From Lysinibacillus sp. B2A1 (GTDB lineage: Bacteria > Bacillota > Bacilli > Bacillales_A > Planococcaceae), in contig CP027224.1 in the NCBI GenBank assembly GCA_002973635.1, positions 5,134,001 through 5,198,000 of the forward strand: a stretch of DNA of 64,000 nt, given 5' to 3'. The translations under genes and the position numbers were made by a program. Below are positions 50,043-58,622 of the stretch, piece after piece; the first letter of the stretch is position 1, and each line of letters starts with the position of its first letter. Under the pieces are notes generated by a model. That model searched no databases and was not told the origin of the DNA. It worked only from the letters and a program-made list of their open reading frames with translations.

Positions 50043-51254
50043 TCATAATTTTCCATTAACAATTAAATTTTTAGTATAATTCCTTTTCCCTAAATAAAAG
50101 AAATAGCTACCTAAAAGGGATATGAAAGCCATGAATAAAAACATCGTTGTTCCTCCATATACTGACAGCAAGATGCCTCCAAACCAAGGACCTACAAAAT
50201 TTCCAAACTCCCCTAAGCTTTGAGCACCATAGTAAGTTCCACGTAAATGGGATGGTGTAATTTCATCTACTTGAGCATACTCAGCAGGAATAACAAGTAT
50301 TTCACCTAAAGTAAAAATAAACATCGAGATAATGAATGGTGTCCAATTGATTGAAAAGGCAAACCCAGCTTCTCCAATCGCAAATAAAATACATCCAAAT
50401 AAGATTCTTTGTGTAAATGTAAATCGCTCTGACCATCTCGTTACTGGTATTTGAAGTATTAATACAGTGAAACCATTAATGCTCATCAGCGCTGCAAATA
50501 ATTTTATGCCATCCACGATATTTGCCTGTAGGTGTTGAGAAAGTGTCACAGACATTTGACCATGCACAGTCGTTAATAATATTCCTCCAATAATAAATAA
50601 TAATAATGGCGTGTCCTTACGCATTGTATTCCATAATAATGCTATATTAATGCTCTCCTCAGATACTGATTCATTATCATCAATAGCTCTAAGTATAAGA
50701 AATAAAACAATTGCATAGATGATATACACAACAGAAGTTAATACAAATGCTATCGTACTGCCTCCTATACCTAATAATGCTCCTAGCATAGGACCAACTG
50801 AATAACCAATATTCGATGCTAAATAACGATTAGCGAACATTTTATATCTTTTATGATCTGGTGTTAAATCAGCCATTAGTGCCTTAGAAACAGTACCAAA
50901 AAAAGCCTGAGCTACTCCTCTAAGAATGCTAAAAAAAAGTAAGCCCATAATATTAGCCGTAGTGATAAAACCTACAAACGCTATACTTAACCCTATTAAA
51001 GAAAGAAGCATTAATTTCTTTCTTCCAATAAAATCTGAAAGAACTCCCCCAATTAACCCACAAAAGGTTCCAGCTAAGGGACCTACACCAATAATAAATC
51101 CAATGGTCGCAAAATCTAAGCCTACAGACTGGCTTAAAAAAATAGCTAAAAAGGGCATACTCATAGAGCTTGTTAGGGTAATTAAAACAGTGCCGAAAAC
51201 TAATACATGTACAACTGGATGATATTCCTTGATATAGCTTTGTATTTTACTCAT
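50043..51254 (-). CDS. MFS transporter
   Basis: A 403-residue, 12-helix MFS protein with motif A GLIGGVLSDFIGRKKLMLLS, close to YttB/MdtH-type drug exporters (DHA1). AAGGGGCTTGCA precedes the ATG. It is 27 bp downstream of a GntR/FCD regulator gene and most likely co-transcribed with it, so the pump is under that regulator. Substrate unknown. Confidence 0.88.
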   Translation of the reverse strand: MSKIQSYIKEYHPVVHVLVFGTVLITLTSSMSMPFLAIFLSQSVGLDFATIGFIIGVGPLAGTFCGLIGGVLSDFIGRKKLMLLSLIGLSIAFVGFITTANIMGLLFFSILRGVAQAFFGTVSKALMADLTPDHKRYKMFANRYLASNIGYSVGPMLGALLGIGGSTIAFVLTSVVYIIYAIVLFLILRAIDDNESVSEESINIALLWNTMRKDTPLLLFIIGGILLTTVHGQMSVTLSQHLQANIVDGIKLFAALMSINGFTVLILQIPVTRWSERFTFTQRILFGCILFAIGEAGFAFSINWTPFIISMFIFTLGEILVIPAEYAQVDEITPSHLRGTYYGAQSLGEFGNFVGPWFGGILLSVYGGTTMFLFMAFISLLGSYFFYLGKRNYTKNLIVNGKL

Positions 51255-51281
51255 TGCAAGCCCCTTTGTTCGTTCTATGAA

Positions 51282-51953
51282 TTAACCAATTAGGTGATTT
51301 TGGATTCTAGCAAAACTTAATGTCCAGTTTTGTTCAATTTCATTAAGTACTACTGATAAATTTTTTTGCCTAATAGCTTCGATAATACGTAAGTGTTCCT
51401 CATAGGAAAATTGAACATCCTCTACTAAATTAAAATAATATAATTCAACACGTCTAAGTTTTTGTCTGACACCCGCAAGTATTCGTTTCAATTCCTTATT
51501 TTGAGATATCTCAATAAAAACTTCATGAAACTCGTTATCGTGTTCTACTGCTTCTAATTGTTTTCCTTCAGTTATTGCTTTTTTAAGTTTAAGATTAATT
51601 GTTTCCATTATTTTTAGATGATCATCTGCTATATGTTCAAATATCTGTTTCATCGCTAATTGTTCAAGCGTACAGCCAATAGAATAGAGATGGTATACTT
51701 CAGTAGCATCAATAGGGGATACAGTCGTTGAACGATTAGGCTTTGTTTGTACAAACCCTTCATCTTCTAAGCGCAATAATGCTTCTCGAATTGGTGTTCG
51801 GCTAACTCCTAATTGTTCAGCTAATTCCTTGTCTCTCAATTGTTGATTGGGCTTTAAAGTTCCATCAACAATCCAATCTCTTATAATCGTATATGCCTCC
51901 TCACGTACAAACGTCCGTTTAAGCTTTTTCTTAGAATCGAATTGTTCCATCAT
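51282..51953 (-). CDS. GntR-family (FadR/FCD) regulator
   Basis: About 223 residues: GntR winged helix (EEAYTIIRDWIVDGTLKPNQ, then AEQLGVSRTPIREALLRLED) and an all-helical FCD ligand-binding domain with the metal-binding Asp/His pattern (EHDNEFHEVFIE and YEEHLRIIEAI). FCD regulators sense organic acids, often with a bound metal. ATG 51953 (or 51950) follows TTGGAGGCATTG. A palindrome lies 27 bp upstream. It heads an operon with an MFS pump. Confidence 0.9.
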   Translation of the reverse strand: MMEQFDSKKKLKRTFVREEAYTIIRDWIVDGTLKPNQQLRDKELAEQLGVSRTPIREALLRLEDEGFVQTKPNRSTTVSPIDATEVYHLYSIGCTLEQLAMKQIFEHIADDHLKIMETINLKLKKAITEGKQLEAVEHDNEFHEVFIEISQNKELKRILAGVRQKLRRVELYYFNLVEDVQFSYEEHLRIIEAIRQKNLSVVLNEIEQNWTLSFARIQNHLIG

Positions 51954-51979
51954 CAATGCCTCCAAATATTTTATCTACT

Positions 51980-52001
51980 GATATGTAATATATCACATAT
52001 C
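51980..52001. promoter_or_regulatory. Palindromic operator of the GntR operon
   Basis: GATATGT, eight bases, ACATATC forms a 22-bp near-perfect inverted repeat just upstream of the GntR start; its size and symmetry suit a GntR dimer. Confidence 0.6.
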
Positions 52002-52058
52002 GGTGTCGCTTTCTTTATTTTTATCTCTTTAAGCATTGATAATGCTAATTTATAAAAT

Positions 52059-52094
52059 CAAAAAGGAATCATTTAATCTTTTGATTCCTTTTTG
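52059..52094 (-). terminator. Terminator upstream of the GntR gene and after the AI-2E gene
   Basis: Arms CAAAAAGGAATCA (52059-52071) and TGATTCCTTTTTG (52082-52094) are perfectly complementary with a T-tract on the minus strand. Confidence 0.8.
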
Positions 52095-52104
52095 AAAGAT
52101 ACTG

Positions 52105-53157
52105 CTATTCGATTTGTTTATTTTCATGCACAGTCGTAGCCTTTTGTAGTTCATCCTCCGAGGACGTAACTCCCAGAATATCAAGTAGAAACATGAATAA
52201 TGGAATACCTATAATCAATCCCCATACACCAAGGAAATGCTCCGAGAAGAGTATGACGATGAATGTATAGAAAATAGGAAGGTCCGTCTTTGCAGACATT
52301 AGCTTTGGATTTAAGAAGTATGCCTCTATAGCATGTAGCACCATCACTATTACTAAGATATAGACAATGTACATTAAACCACCAATGCTATATGCAATAA
52401 TACTCAGTGGAATTAAGGAAATAATAACCCCTGCGACAGGTACTAATCCTAATACAAAGAGCATGATTCCCAAGGCAATTAAATGTGGGAAGCCCATAAT
52501 AGATAGAGCTATAACCGATAAAATACAGTTCACTGCTGCTATAATAAATTGTGCTTCAATCACTTTACCAAAAGAACGAATGAAAATTCTTGAAAAATAA
52601 TTTAATTCATCATAAAGAGGACCAATCTTACTTTCTTTAAACTTTGCTGTAAATTCAATAATTCTCTTTTTCTCAAGCAAAATAAACAAGCTCAAAATCA
52701 GCGAAATAAAGATGTGTAAAATGATTTTACCAATATTCGTAATATTTTTAAGAGTCAGGTCCACGCCCTGCTCTAAATATTTACCAAGTTCAATCTTTTC
52801 AAAGGTAGGTGCCAAATATCTGGCAATCTCATTATCATCTGGATCCAAATTAAAGCTAGAAATAAGATCAAAAAGCTGTGTAATCTGTTGGGTAACTACT
52901 GGCAAATACTTATAGATTACCGCAACAATTCCTGCCACTAACAACAAATAAAGGGTAACAGTTACTGCTTTTTCATTCATCGGTACGTACTTTCGAACTT
53001 TTGCTGTTGTCTTCGTAGTTAATTGATTCATTAAATAGGTAAGAATAAAGGTAAGAAGAATAAGATTAATCATACTGCGCATTAAGTAGAGTGCAGCAGC
53101 GATTCCGACTAGAATAATAAAGCGTTTAAATCCATTGCTACGAAAGAAATTACTCAT
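52105..53157 (-). CDS. AI-2E family permease
   Basis: A 350-residue membrane protein of the AI-2E/PerM family, with about eight helices and the typical central amphipathic part (LAPTFEKIELGKYLEQGVDL) and C-terminal FLLDILGV. Members have been linked to autoinducer-2 export, Na+/H+ exchange (in other species) or unknown roles. ATG 53157 follows GAAGGAGTGAATAC; a frame extending to 53307 has no ribosome site and is not used. Monocistronic. Confidence 0.88.
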   Translation of the reverse strand: MSNFFRSNGFKRFIILVGIAAALYLMRSMINLILLTFILTYLMNQLTTKTTAKVRKYVPMNEKAVTVTLYLLLVAGIVAVIYKYLPVVTQQITQLFDLISSFNLDPDDNEIARYLAPTFEKIELGKYLEQGVDLTLKNITNIGKIILHIFISLILSLFILLEKKRIIEFTAKFKESKIGPLYDELNYFSRIFIRSFGKVIEAQFIIAAVNCILSVIALSIMGFPHLIALGIMLFVLGLVPVAGVIISLIPLSIIAYSIGGLMYIVYILVIVMVLHAIEAYFLNPKLMSAKTDLPIFYTFIVILFSEHFLGVWGLIIGIPLFMFLLDILGVTSSEDELQKATTVHENKQIE

Positions 53158-53610
53158 GTATTCACTCCTTCTACAAAACGGCTTCGCTGTTTTTACTGCT
53201 CCAGTTTCGCTATCAAATGAACATAAGCAATTAATAAATTGATGTAAAACATTATGTATCATTCTTATGTAAATACTCCCCCTTCTTTGGATTATTATTT
53301 CCATCATCTCTTGAAATAAGACTTACTTATATTTGCCTTACAAGTGTCTTAAGGGATGAATGTTAAACCCAGGGAGCGGAAAAGAATTGCATGCCTTATC
53401 AAATTTAAAATGGAGAACAATACTTTTGTACTTTATTGAAAGCTATATCAGCGTTACAAGCCTTAATTCTATTTATCTATTATAACCTTTTGAATGAGCA
53501 TATCCAATTTATGTTCCTTTATAATAGTATTAAATATAATTTTTAATCATTAGTATCAGTATGTTATTTTTAACATAATTTTAAACTTAAAAATAGATAG
53601 GATGATTTTT
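53158..53610. other. Intergenic region, no gene seen
   Basis: About 450 AT-rich bases between the leftward AI-2E gene and the rightward RidA gene. The segment 53158-53307 is open on the minus strand but has no start signal. No riboswitch, palindrome or ribosome site worth naming was found apart from the one before RidA. Confidence 0.5.
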
Positions 53611-54000
53611 ATGAAGATTACAAGAAACCCTAAGGAAATTCATCAACCAGTCGCTCCTTATGTACATCAAATTGAAGTAACAGGACCTCAGAGATGGTTA
53701 ACATTATCTGGACAAATCGGAATGGAGAAGGACGGAACGATACCTGAAGAGTCAACAGCTCAATTGAAGATTGCGCTAGAAAATATCCGAAAGAATCTTG
53801 AAAGTGCCAATATGGAAGTTCAGGATTTAACGAAGCTTGCTTTTTATTTGGTTGGGGAGATGAACGCAGAGCAACGAAAGCAAATAATAAGTGATTTTCT
53901 TGGACAGCATCTTCCATGTACGACCTTAATGTATGTGGTAGCCCTTGCTGCACCTTCCATAAAGGTGGAGATTGATGCCTGGGCATGTAAGGAAATGTAA
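53611..54000 (+). CDS. RidA/YjgF-family protein
   Basis: A 129-residue Rid protein with GPQRWLTLSGQIGMEKDGTI, the central QLKIALENIRKNLESANMEV helix and the terminal LAAPSIKVEIDAWAC. The active-site Arg of true RidA (in RVVxVTVY...PAR) is not evident: the corresponding segment reads CTTLMYVVALAAPS. So this is one of the Rid1-7 branches without the imine-deaminase arginine, and its role is uncertain. ATG 53611 follows AGGATGATTTTT. Confidence 0.85.
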   Translation: MKITRNPKEIHQPVAPYVHQIEVTGPQRWLTLSGQIGMEKDGTIPEESTAQLKIALENIRKNLESANMEVQDLTKLAFYLVGEMNAEQRKQIISDFLGQHLPCTTLMYVVALAAPSIKVEIDAWACKEM

Positions 54001-54062
54001 CCTTATCATATGTAGATGTTCGTAGAAATGTGCGCTTTGGTTTGCATTTTTATCTGTAAATT

Positions 54063-54195
54063 AGGAGCTGTCTCATAAGTCCCTTTTTGAGTAAAATAAC
54101 ATGAAATTGAAAAGGCAGAAACATTGTATTAACAACGTTTCTGCCTTTCACATGTTATTCATTTTGGTTAAAAAGCCCTTTTTGAGACAAGCTCT
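54063..54195. repeat. 133-bp near-palindromic element (MITE-like)
   Basis: The ends AGGAGCTGTCTCA and TGAGACAAGCTCT are inverted. Inside are nested inverted segments ATAACATG with CATGTTAT and AAAGGCAGAAAC with GTTTCTGCCTTT. The whole folds into one long stem. The terminal GAGCTGTCTCA resembles ends of IS1182/IS4-like elements. It lies between convergent genes and also serves as terminator. No clear target duplication was seen. Confidence 0.65.
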
Positions 54196-54200
54196 ATGCA

Positions 54201-55583
54201 CTATTTTACTTTAGCATGTTTGTATCCATAGGCTATATATATAACCAAGCCTATTGCTAGCCAAATTAAAAAGCGCAGTATTGTAAATATTGGCAGACTG
54301 AAAATTAATGCAAGTGATCCACCAACACCTACTATCCCAACAAGCCATATTGCTGGCACTTTAAATGCGCGAGGTTGATCTGGTCGCGTGTAACGAAGAA
54401 CAATTACACTAATTGTTGTTAATGCAAACGCAGTCAAACCTCCGATGTTAGCAAATTCCGCTAATTCACCAATCGATAAAAATCCAGATAATAGAATACC
54501 TGTCAATACAACGATGAAAATAGATAGAACAGGCACGCCGGTCTTTTTATTCGTTTGTGCAATACGCTCTGGGAGAAGTCCATCACGGCTCATCGCAAAT
54601 AGAACACGTGTAGCACTAGTAGTATTTGCAATCATTGTAGCAAGTAATCCAAAGATAACTGCTACCGCGACGATAGCGCCTCCCCATTGAATACCTACAG
54701 ATTGTAACGCAAATACTGTTGGGTTTGGAACATCTAAATCAGGGAATGGTACAATCCCTGTCAATATCGCTGCAACAAGAGCATAAATAAGCGTTAATAC
54801 ACTTAGCCCACCAATTAAAGCTTTTGGTATTGTTTTTTGTGGATTTTTGACTTCTTCAAGTACTGTTGTTACACCATCAAAACCTGTAAAAGCAAAGAAT
54901 ACTAACGCTGCTCCAGCCATGACACCTGACCAACCAAATGGTGTAAATGGCGTCCAGTTTACAGGATTAATGTGGAATGCACCGATGGCAAGGAACAAAA
55001 TAATTGCTGCAACCTTTGCAATTGTAAATAATGTATTTGAACGACCCACATTCTTAATCCCGCTCAATGCAATCCAAGCCACGATAAGCCATCCTATTAC
55101 TGCTGGTAGATTGACAATCCCGCCATGTGCAATGTCTTTTGTAAGAACTTCGGGTATATGTATACCTACAGATTGTAAAAATGAATCTACGTACCCACTC
55201 CAGCCAACTGCGACGGTACTAGCAATAACCGTAAATTCTAAAAGCAAATCCCACCCAATCATCCATGCGATAATTTCTCCTAACGCAATATAGGAATAGG
55301 TGTAAGCGCTTCCGGCGACAGGTGCCATTGCTGCGAATTCTACATACGCTAGTCCAACTGCAATTGTTACAATCCCACCGATGAGGAATGAAACGATAAC
55401 TCCAGGTCCAGCATGTAGAGCTGCAGTAGTTCCAGGTAAAACAAATATCCCTGCTCCGATTGTGGCTCCTAAAACATATAGCATTAATTGCCATGACCCA
55501 AGTTCACGTTTAAGTTTAAAGCGTTCAACTTCGGTTATTTTATTGGCTTGCTCGATTGACTTCGTTCGTAAAAACTTCGCCAT
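54201..55583 (-). CDS. APC-superfamily amino-acid permease (CAT/YfnA-like)
   Basis: A 460-residue permease with 12 or more helices. The first helix motif LYVLGATIGAGIFVLPGTTA and VEFAAMAPVAGSAYTYSYIA are typical of cationic-amino-acid/YfnA-type transporters. ALVFFAFTGFDGVTTVLEEV is the conserved helix 6 region. ATG 55583 follows AGGGGTGGTTATT. Likely a proton-coupled amino-acid importer; substrate not resolvable. Monocistronic, with the palindromic element at its 3' end. Confidence 0.9.
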   Translation of the reverse strand: MAKFLRTKSIEQANKITEVERFKLKRELGSWQLMLYVLGATIGAGIFVLPGTTAALHAGPGVIVSFLIGGIVTIAVGLAYVEFAAMAPVAGSAYTYSYIALGEIIAWMIGWDLLLEFTVIASTVAVGWSGYVDSFLQSVGIHIPEVLTKDIAHGGIVNLPAVIGWLIVAWIALSGIKNVGRSNTLFTIAKVAAIILFLAIGAFHINPVNWTPFTPFGWSGVMAGAALVFFAFTGFDGVTTVLEEVKNPQKTIPKALIGGLSVLTLIYALVAAILTGIVPFPDLDVPNPTVFALQSVGIQWGGAIVAVAVIFGLLATMIANTTSATRVLFAMSRDGLLPERIAQTNKKTGVPVLSIFIVVLTGILLSGFLSIGELAEFANIGGLTAFALTTISVIVLRYTRPDQPRAFKVPAIWLVGIVGVGGSLALIFSLPIFTILRFLIWLAIGLVIYIAYGYKHAKVK

Positions 55584-55808
55584 AATAACCACCCCTTATT
55601 AATAACTAATAAATATAAAATTTTCTAATAATTAGTATATTATATACTTTTTAGAATTGAGTCAACAATTAGATTATTGGAAAAATTAATTTTTCATTAG
55701 ATTATAGTAAATTTTATTGCTTAATATAGATAAATAAAATAAATAACTGAATATTTATCTTTTTTACTTATAAACTAGTACCGTTAGAGATTCTAAGTAC
55801 ATATAAAA

Positions 55809-55847
55809 ATCTATGAGCTCCTCAATTAACTGAGAATTCTCATAGAT
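55809..55847 (-). terminator. Terminator of the sigma/anti-sigma operon
   Basis: Arms ATCTATGAG (55809-55817) and CTCATAGAT (55839-55847) with a T run on the minus strand. Confidence 0.75.
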
Positions 55848-55858
55848 ATCTTTTACAA

Positions 55859-57124
55859 CTATTTTACTGGGATCGTGACTATAGCAGATGGCTCTAGTTC
55901 CATATATGGTGTCGTTACAGTATGAACAATTGGTTTCCCTACATTTGCTTGATAAGATACCTCATACTTATTTGGTCCAACTGCATGAACATAATTAGTG
56001 ATAAGACTTTCTCCTGAATCTGACACAATCTCAAAAAAGGAAGGTGTAAGTGTATCATCAAAAGGAAATTCACTATCGATATAAAAAGAAAGTGTAGCCT
56101 CATGTTCCTTTTTTGTTACTCCAGTTATGACATAATCACCCATCTTTTCCTGTGATATTCGCTGTGGGAATGAGTCTGCTAGTGGTACAATTAAATCCTT
56201 ACGATTTAAGTTAAACGGGAAGAAATAGTAAGCTATTCTTACCTCAGTAATATCTTGACGTAAGGGCTCTATTAAGTACGTGTAAGTTGTACTTTTGTCA
56301 TCGCCACTTCCTGGTTGGTCCAATATTTTAAGTGGCGTGCCATGCTGATCCATTATTGTCGCATTTAGGACACCGGACTCTTCAGAAAATAATTTGTCCA
56401 TAGTCGCATCAAATTTCACTTTGATCTTTGTCGTTGTTGTTGAGCTGTCCATGCTTTCTACAACAAAGGCGTAACCTTTTACCTTCCCTGTTTGACCAGC
56501 AATTACTTTATTGCTATGATTATTTACCTTTTTAATAGGTGTAGAAAATAGCCATTCTCCTTTTGTAGAACCCACCTGTAGAAACTTTATGGTTAAATCA
56601 AATTTATCAGGTAATTCTTCAGCGATCGGAAATTCTAATAAACCACGAAATATATCTTTATCTTCTAAGACTTTGGAATTTCCACCAACATTTAGCTCTC
56701 TCCCGTTGACAGATATAATGGCTGGTGATAGATCCTTATACTCCGGCATTGAAAAAATCACATTTAACCGTGCTCCATCAAACACAATTTCCTCTATTGT
56801 AAGAGCTGTACCGTTACTAGTAACTGTCTTATTTAGGACTGCCTTATTGTCATCAGAAAGCGCTGTTTCCAATCCTTTATCATGTTCTTTTATATTAAAC
56901 ATAAAACCAATAAGTGGCACGTCTGCTAACACACTTGCCATTTTAGGAGAAATAAAACCGGAACCCACAATTAAAGCTATACTTGCCACACTTGAAAGGA
57001 TGACTCTTTTCCATATTTTCTTGTCTTTTTTCTTTTGTATGCCCATCCCCTTTTCAATAGCAAAATCTAGCTTTTCCATTGGGACATCGATGCTCTCTAT
57101 TACTTTCTTAATATTGTTCTCCAT
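55859..57124 (-). CDS. DUF4179 membrane protein, probable anti-sigma factor
   Basis: A 421-residue protein: about 40 cytoplasmic residues (KKVIESIDVPMEKLDFAIEK), one membrane helix (RVILSSVASIALIVGSGFIS) and a large external part with DUF4179 (DVPLIGFMFNIKEHDKGLET) and beta-rich domains. Proteins of this type are encoded directly after an ECF sigma factor and hold it at the membrane until a signal arrives. The start overlaps the sigma gene by 17 bp. Anti-sigma activity is inferred from position and topology. Confidence 0.85.
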   Translation of the reverse strand: MENNIKKVIESIDVPMEKLDFAIEKGMGIQKKKDKKIWKRVILSSVASIALIVGSGFISPKMASVLADVPLIGFMFNIKEHDKGLETALSDDNKAVLNKTVTSNGTALTIEEIVFDGARLNVIFSMPEYKDLSPAIISVNGRELNVGGNSKVLEDKDIFRGLLEFPIAEELPDKFDLTIKFLQVGSTKGEWLFSTPIKKVNNHSNKVIAGQTGKVKGYAFVVESMDSSTTTTKIKVKFDATMDKLFSEESGVLNATIMDQHGTPLKILDQPGSGDDKSTTYTYLIEPLRQDITEVRIAYYFFPFNLNRKDLIVPLADSFPQRISQEKMGDYVITGVTKKEHEATLSFYIDSEFPFDDTLTPSFFEIVSDSGESLITNYVHAVGPNKYEVSYQANVGKPIVHTVTTPYMELEPSAIVTIPVK

Positions 57125-57638
57125 AATTCTCTCCCTCCCTATTAAAATATTTTTTTAGCTGCTGTATACCTCTATGCACATTTGTCTTAACTGTGCCCTC
57201 TGGACAATCTAATAAATCAGCAATATCCTTTGTAGATAAATCACGATAATACTTCAATAGAATGACAGTTTTATATTTCTCTTCAAGCTGCTCAATAGCT
57301 TGTAGTAAATCTAGTCTCTCATCATAGCTTGAAACTTGGATTTGCTCTGATTGTTGTTCCAAGATAGGTACTATTTTTTGATTTTTTCGAAGCGTCTCGA
57401 TGGCTGTATTGATTAGAATCCTCATCAGCCATGTGGTAAAATAGCGCTCCTCTTTGACTGTATGGATTTTGCTATAGGCTCTTGCTACCGTCTCCTGTAC
57501 AACATCTAAAGCATCATTTTCATTTTTCATATAAATATAGGCCATTTTATATAGCTTTATTTTTTCATTCTGCAACAGCTCCACAAAAGCTTTGTTATTA
57601 CCCTTTTTCGCCTTTAGTAATAGTGACTTTTCCTGCAA
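57108..57638 (-). CDS. ECF sigma-70 factor (SigV/SigW-like)
   Basis: About 176 residues: region 2 (KLYKMAYIYMKNENDALDVV, with QETVARAYSKI) and region 4 (YKTVILLKYYRDLSTKDIAD, with CPEGTVKTNVHRGI). ATG 57647 directly abuts AAAGGAGG and leaves no spacing; TTG 57638 is nine bases from it and is the likelier start. A TGAAAC-type ECF promoter lies upstream, so it is probably autoregulated. It is followed by an overlapping DUF4179 anti-sigma gene. Confidence 0.88.
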   Translation of the reverse strand: MQEKSLLLKAKKGNNKAFVELLQNEKIKLYKMAYIYMKNENDALDVVQETVARAYSKIHTVKEERYFTTWLMRILINTAIETLRKNQKIVPILEQQSEQIQVSSYDERLDLLQAIEQLEEKYKTVILLKYYRDLSTKDIADLLDCPEGTVKTNVHRGIQQLKKYFNREGENYGEQY

Positions 57639-57670
57639 CTTTTCCATCCTCCTTTCTTGTTTCTATATGT

Positions 57671-57699
57671 TAGATGATACAGATTTGTAAATCGTTTCA
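57671..57699 (-). promoter_or_regulatory. ECF-type promoter of the sigma operon
   Basis: On the minus strand TGAAAC (57699-57694), 17 bases, CATCTA (57676-57671). The AAC-type -35 and C-T-containing -10 are typical of autoregulated ECF promoters of Bacillus. Confidence 0.65.
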
Positions 57700-57721
57700 A
57701 TAAAGTGAGAATTTATAGCAT

Positions 57722-57756
57722 AAAAAATCTCCTTTAGAAAATTTGCTCTAAAGGAG
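57722..57756 (-). terminator. Terminator of the TetR gene
   Basis: On the minus strand CTCCTTTAGA (57756-57747) pairs with TCTAAAGGAG (57738-57729), followed by six T. Confidence 0.85.
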
Positions 57757-57803
57757 GACTTAGGTTTGTAACTATTGAAATTTTGGTTTAATGCTCAAAC
57801 GCA

Positions 57804-58385
57804 TTACTTTAATAATGTGAGTGTTGCTGTAATTGCATTATCAACAAATGAGCGTTGTGGTCGAGATTTCATCATAACTGTTATACCAATTAACGATACA
57901 ATCAATGCCTGTGCTAAAGACTTTGCATCTGTGTTGGCATCCAGCTCACCAGTTTGGATTCCTCGTTCAATTGTCTCCTGAAAAATAACGGCTAAGTACA
58001 TTTGATGTTCTCTAGTCAGGACTTCAAATTTCTCATCATGAGGAGCAAGCTCTACCATTGTATTGATACAAAAACAACCTTTACTGAAATCTTCCTCGTA
58101 TTCCTCTGTAATAATATCTGCAAAAAAGATTGAAAATGCCTCTTTTACAGACGAGTATTGTTGAAGTCTAGATCGTATATCAGATGCACGAGACGTTGTA
58201 TATCTTCGAAGCGCGGCTTCAAACAATTCTTTCTTGTCTCCAAAAGTCGAATAAATACTAGGGCGTTGAATACCCATTCTAGAGGTGAGGTCACTTAACG
58301 AAGTTGCCTCATATCCTTTCTCCCAAAATAGCTGCATTGCTGCTTCTAAAACTTGACCTTCATCGAATTCACGGGTTCTTGCCAT
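57804..58385 (-). CDS. TetR/AcrR-family regulator
   Basis: A 193-residue protein with N-terminal HTH (LEAAMQLFWEKGYEATSLSD, then MGIQRPSIYSTFGDKKELFE) and a ligand domain containing CFCINTMVELAPHDE, as in the AcuR/YxaF-like TetR group. Divergent from an MFS gene with ACCGAACGGT-type operator sites between, so it most likely represses the pump and itself. Confidence 0.9.
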   Translation of the reverse strand: MARTREFDEGQVLEAAMQLFWEKGYEATSLSDLTSRMGIQRPSIYSTFGDKKELFEAALRRYTTSRASDIRSRLQQYSSVKEAFSIFFADIITEEYEEDFSKGCFCINTMVELAPHDEKFEVLTREHQMYLAVIFQETIERGIQTGELDANTDAKSLAQALIVSLIGITVMMKSRPQRSFVDNAITATLTLLK

Positions 58386-58441
58386 AAGAACACACCTCTA
58401 TACTCTAATTATAAGGATTATTTTTATTGACACTAAATTCA

Positions 58442-58453
58442 TACCAAATAGTA
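58442..58453. promoter_or_regulatory. Second (weaker) TetR operator candidate
   Basis: TACCAAATAGTA shares the outer TACC/GTA and following TGT with the stronger site at 58574, in the tetR-proximal part of the divergent region. Confidence 0.4.
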
Positions 58454-58573
58454 TGTAATTATTATATATACGAGTAGTATTCATGTCAAATAAACACTCA
58501 GTATTTTTTGATTTATAAATAATTAGTTGACATTCAAGAGAACGTTAAGATATATTTACCAATAATTATATTG

Positions 58574-58595
58574 TACCGAACGGTATGTTATAATT
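58574..58595 (+). promoter_or_regulatory. TetR operator overlapping the MFS promoter
   Basis: TACCGAACGGTA (58574-58585) contains the palindrome ACCGAACGGT typical of TetR-family sites, directly before a TATAAT -10 box (58590-58595). Repressor binding would block the MFS promoter. Confidence 0.65.
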
Positions 58596-58622
58596 ACAAT
58601 TTACTGTGAATGGAGGGAAAGC

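Noticed and set aside
53158..53307. N-terminal extension of the AI-2E permease
   Set aside because: The ribosome site GAAGGAGTGAATAC and conserved start are at 53157; the extension has no family counterpart.
54847..55293. 148-codon plus-strand frame inside the amino-acid permease gene
   Set aside because: Mirror frame of a hydrophobic protein with no start signal.
56589..57158. 189-codon frame antisense to the DUF4179 gene
   Set aside because: Antisense shadow, no ribosome site or domain.
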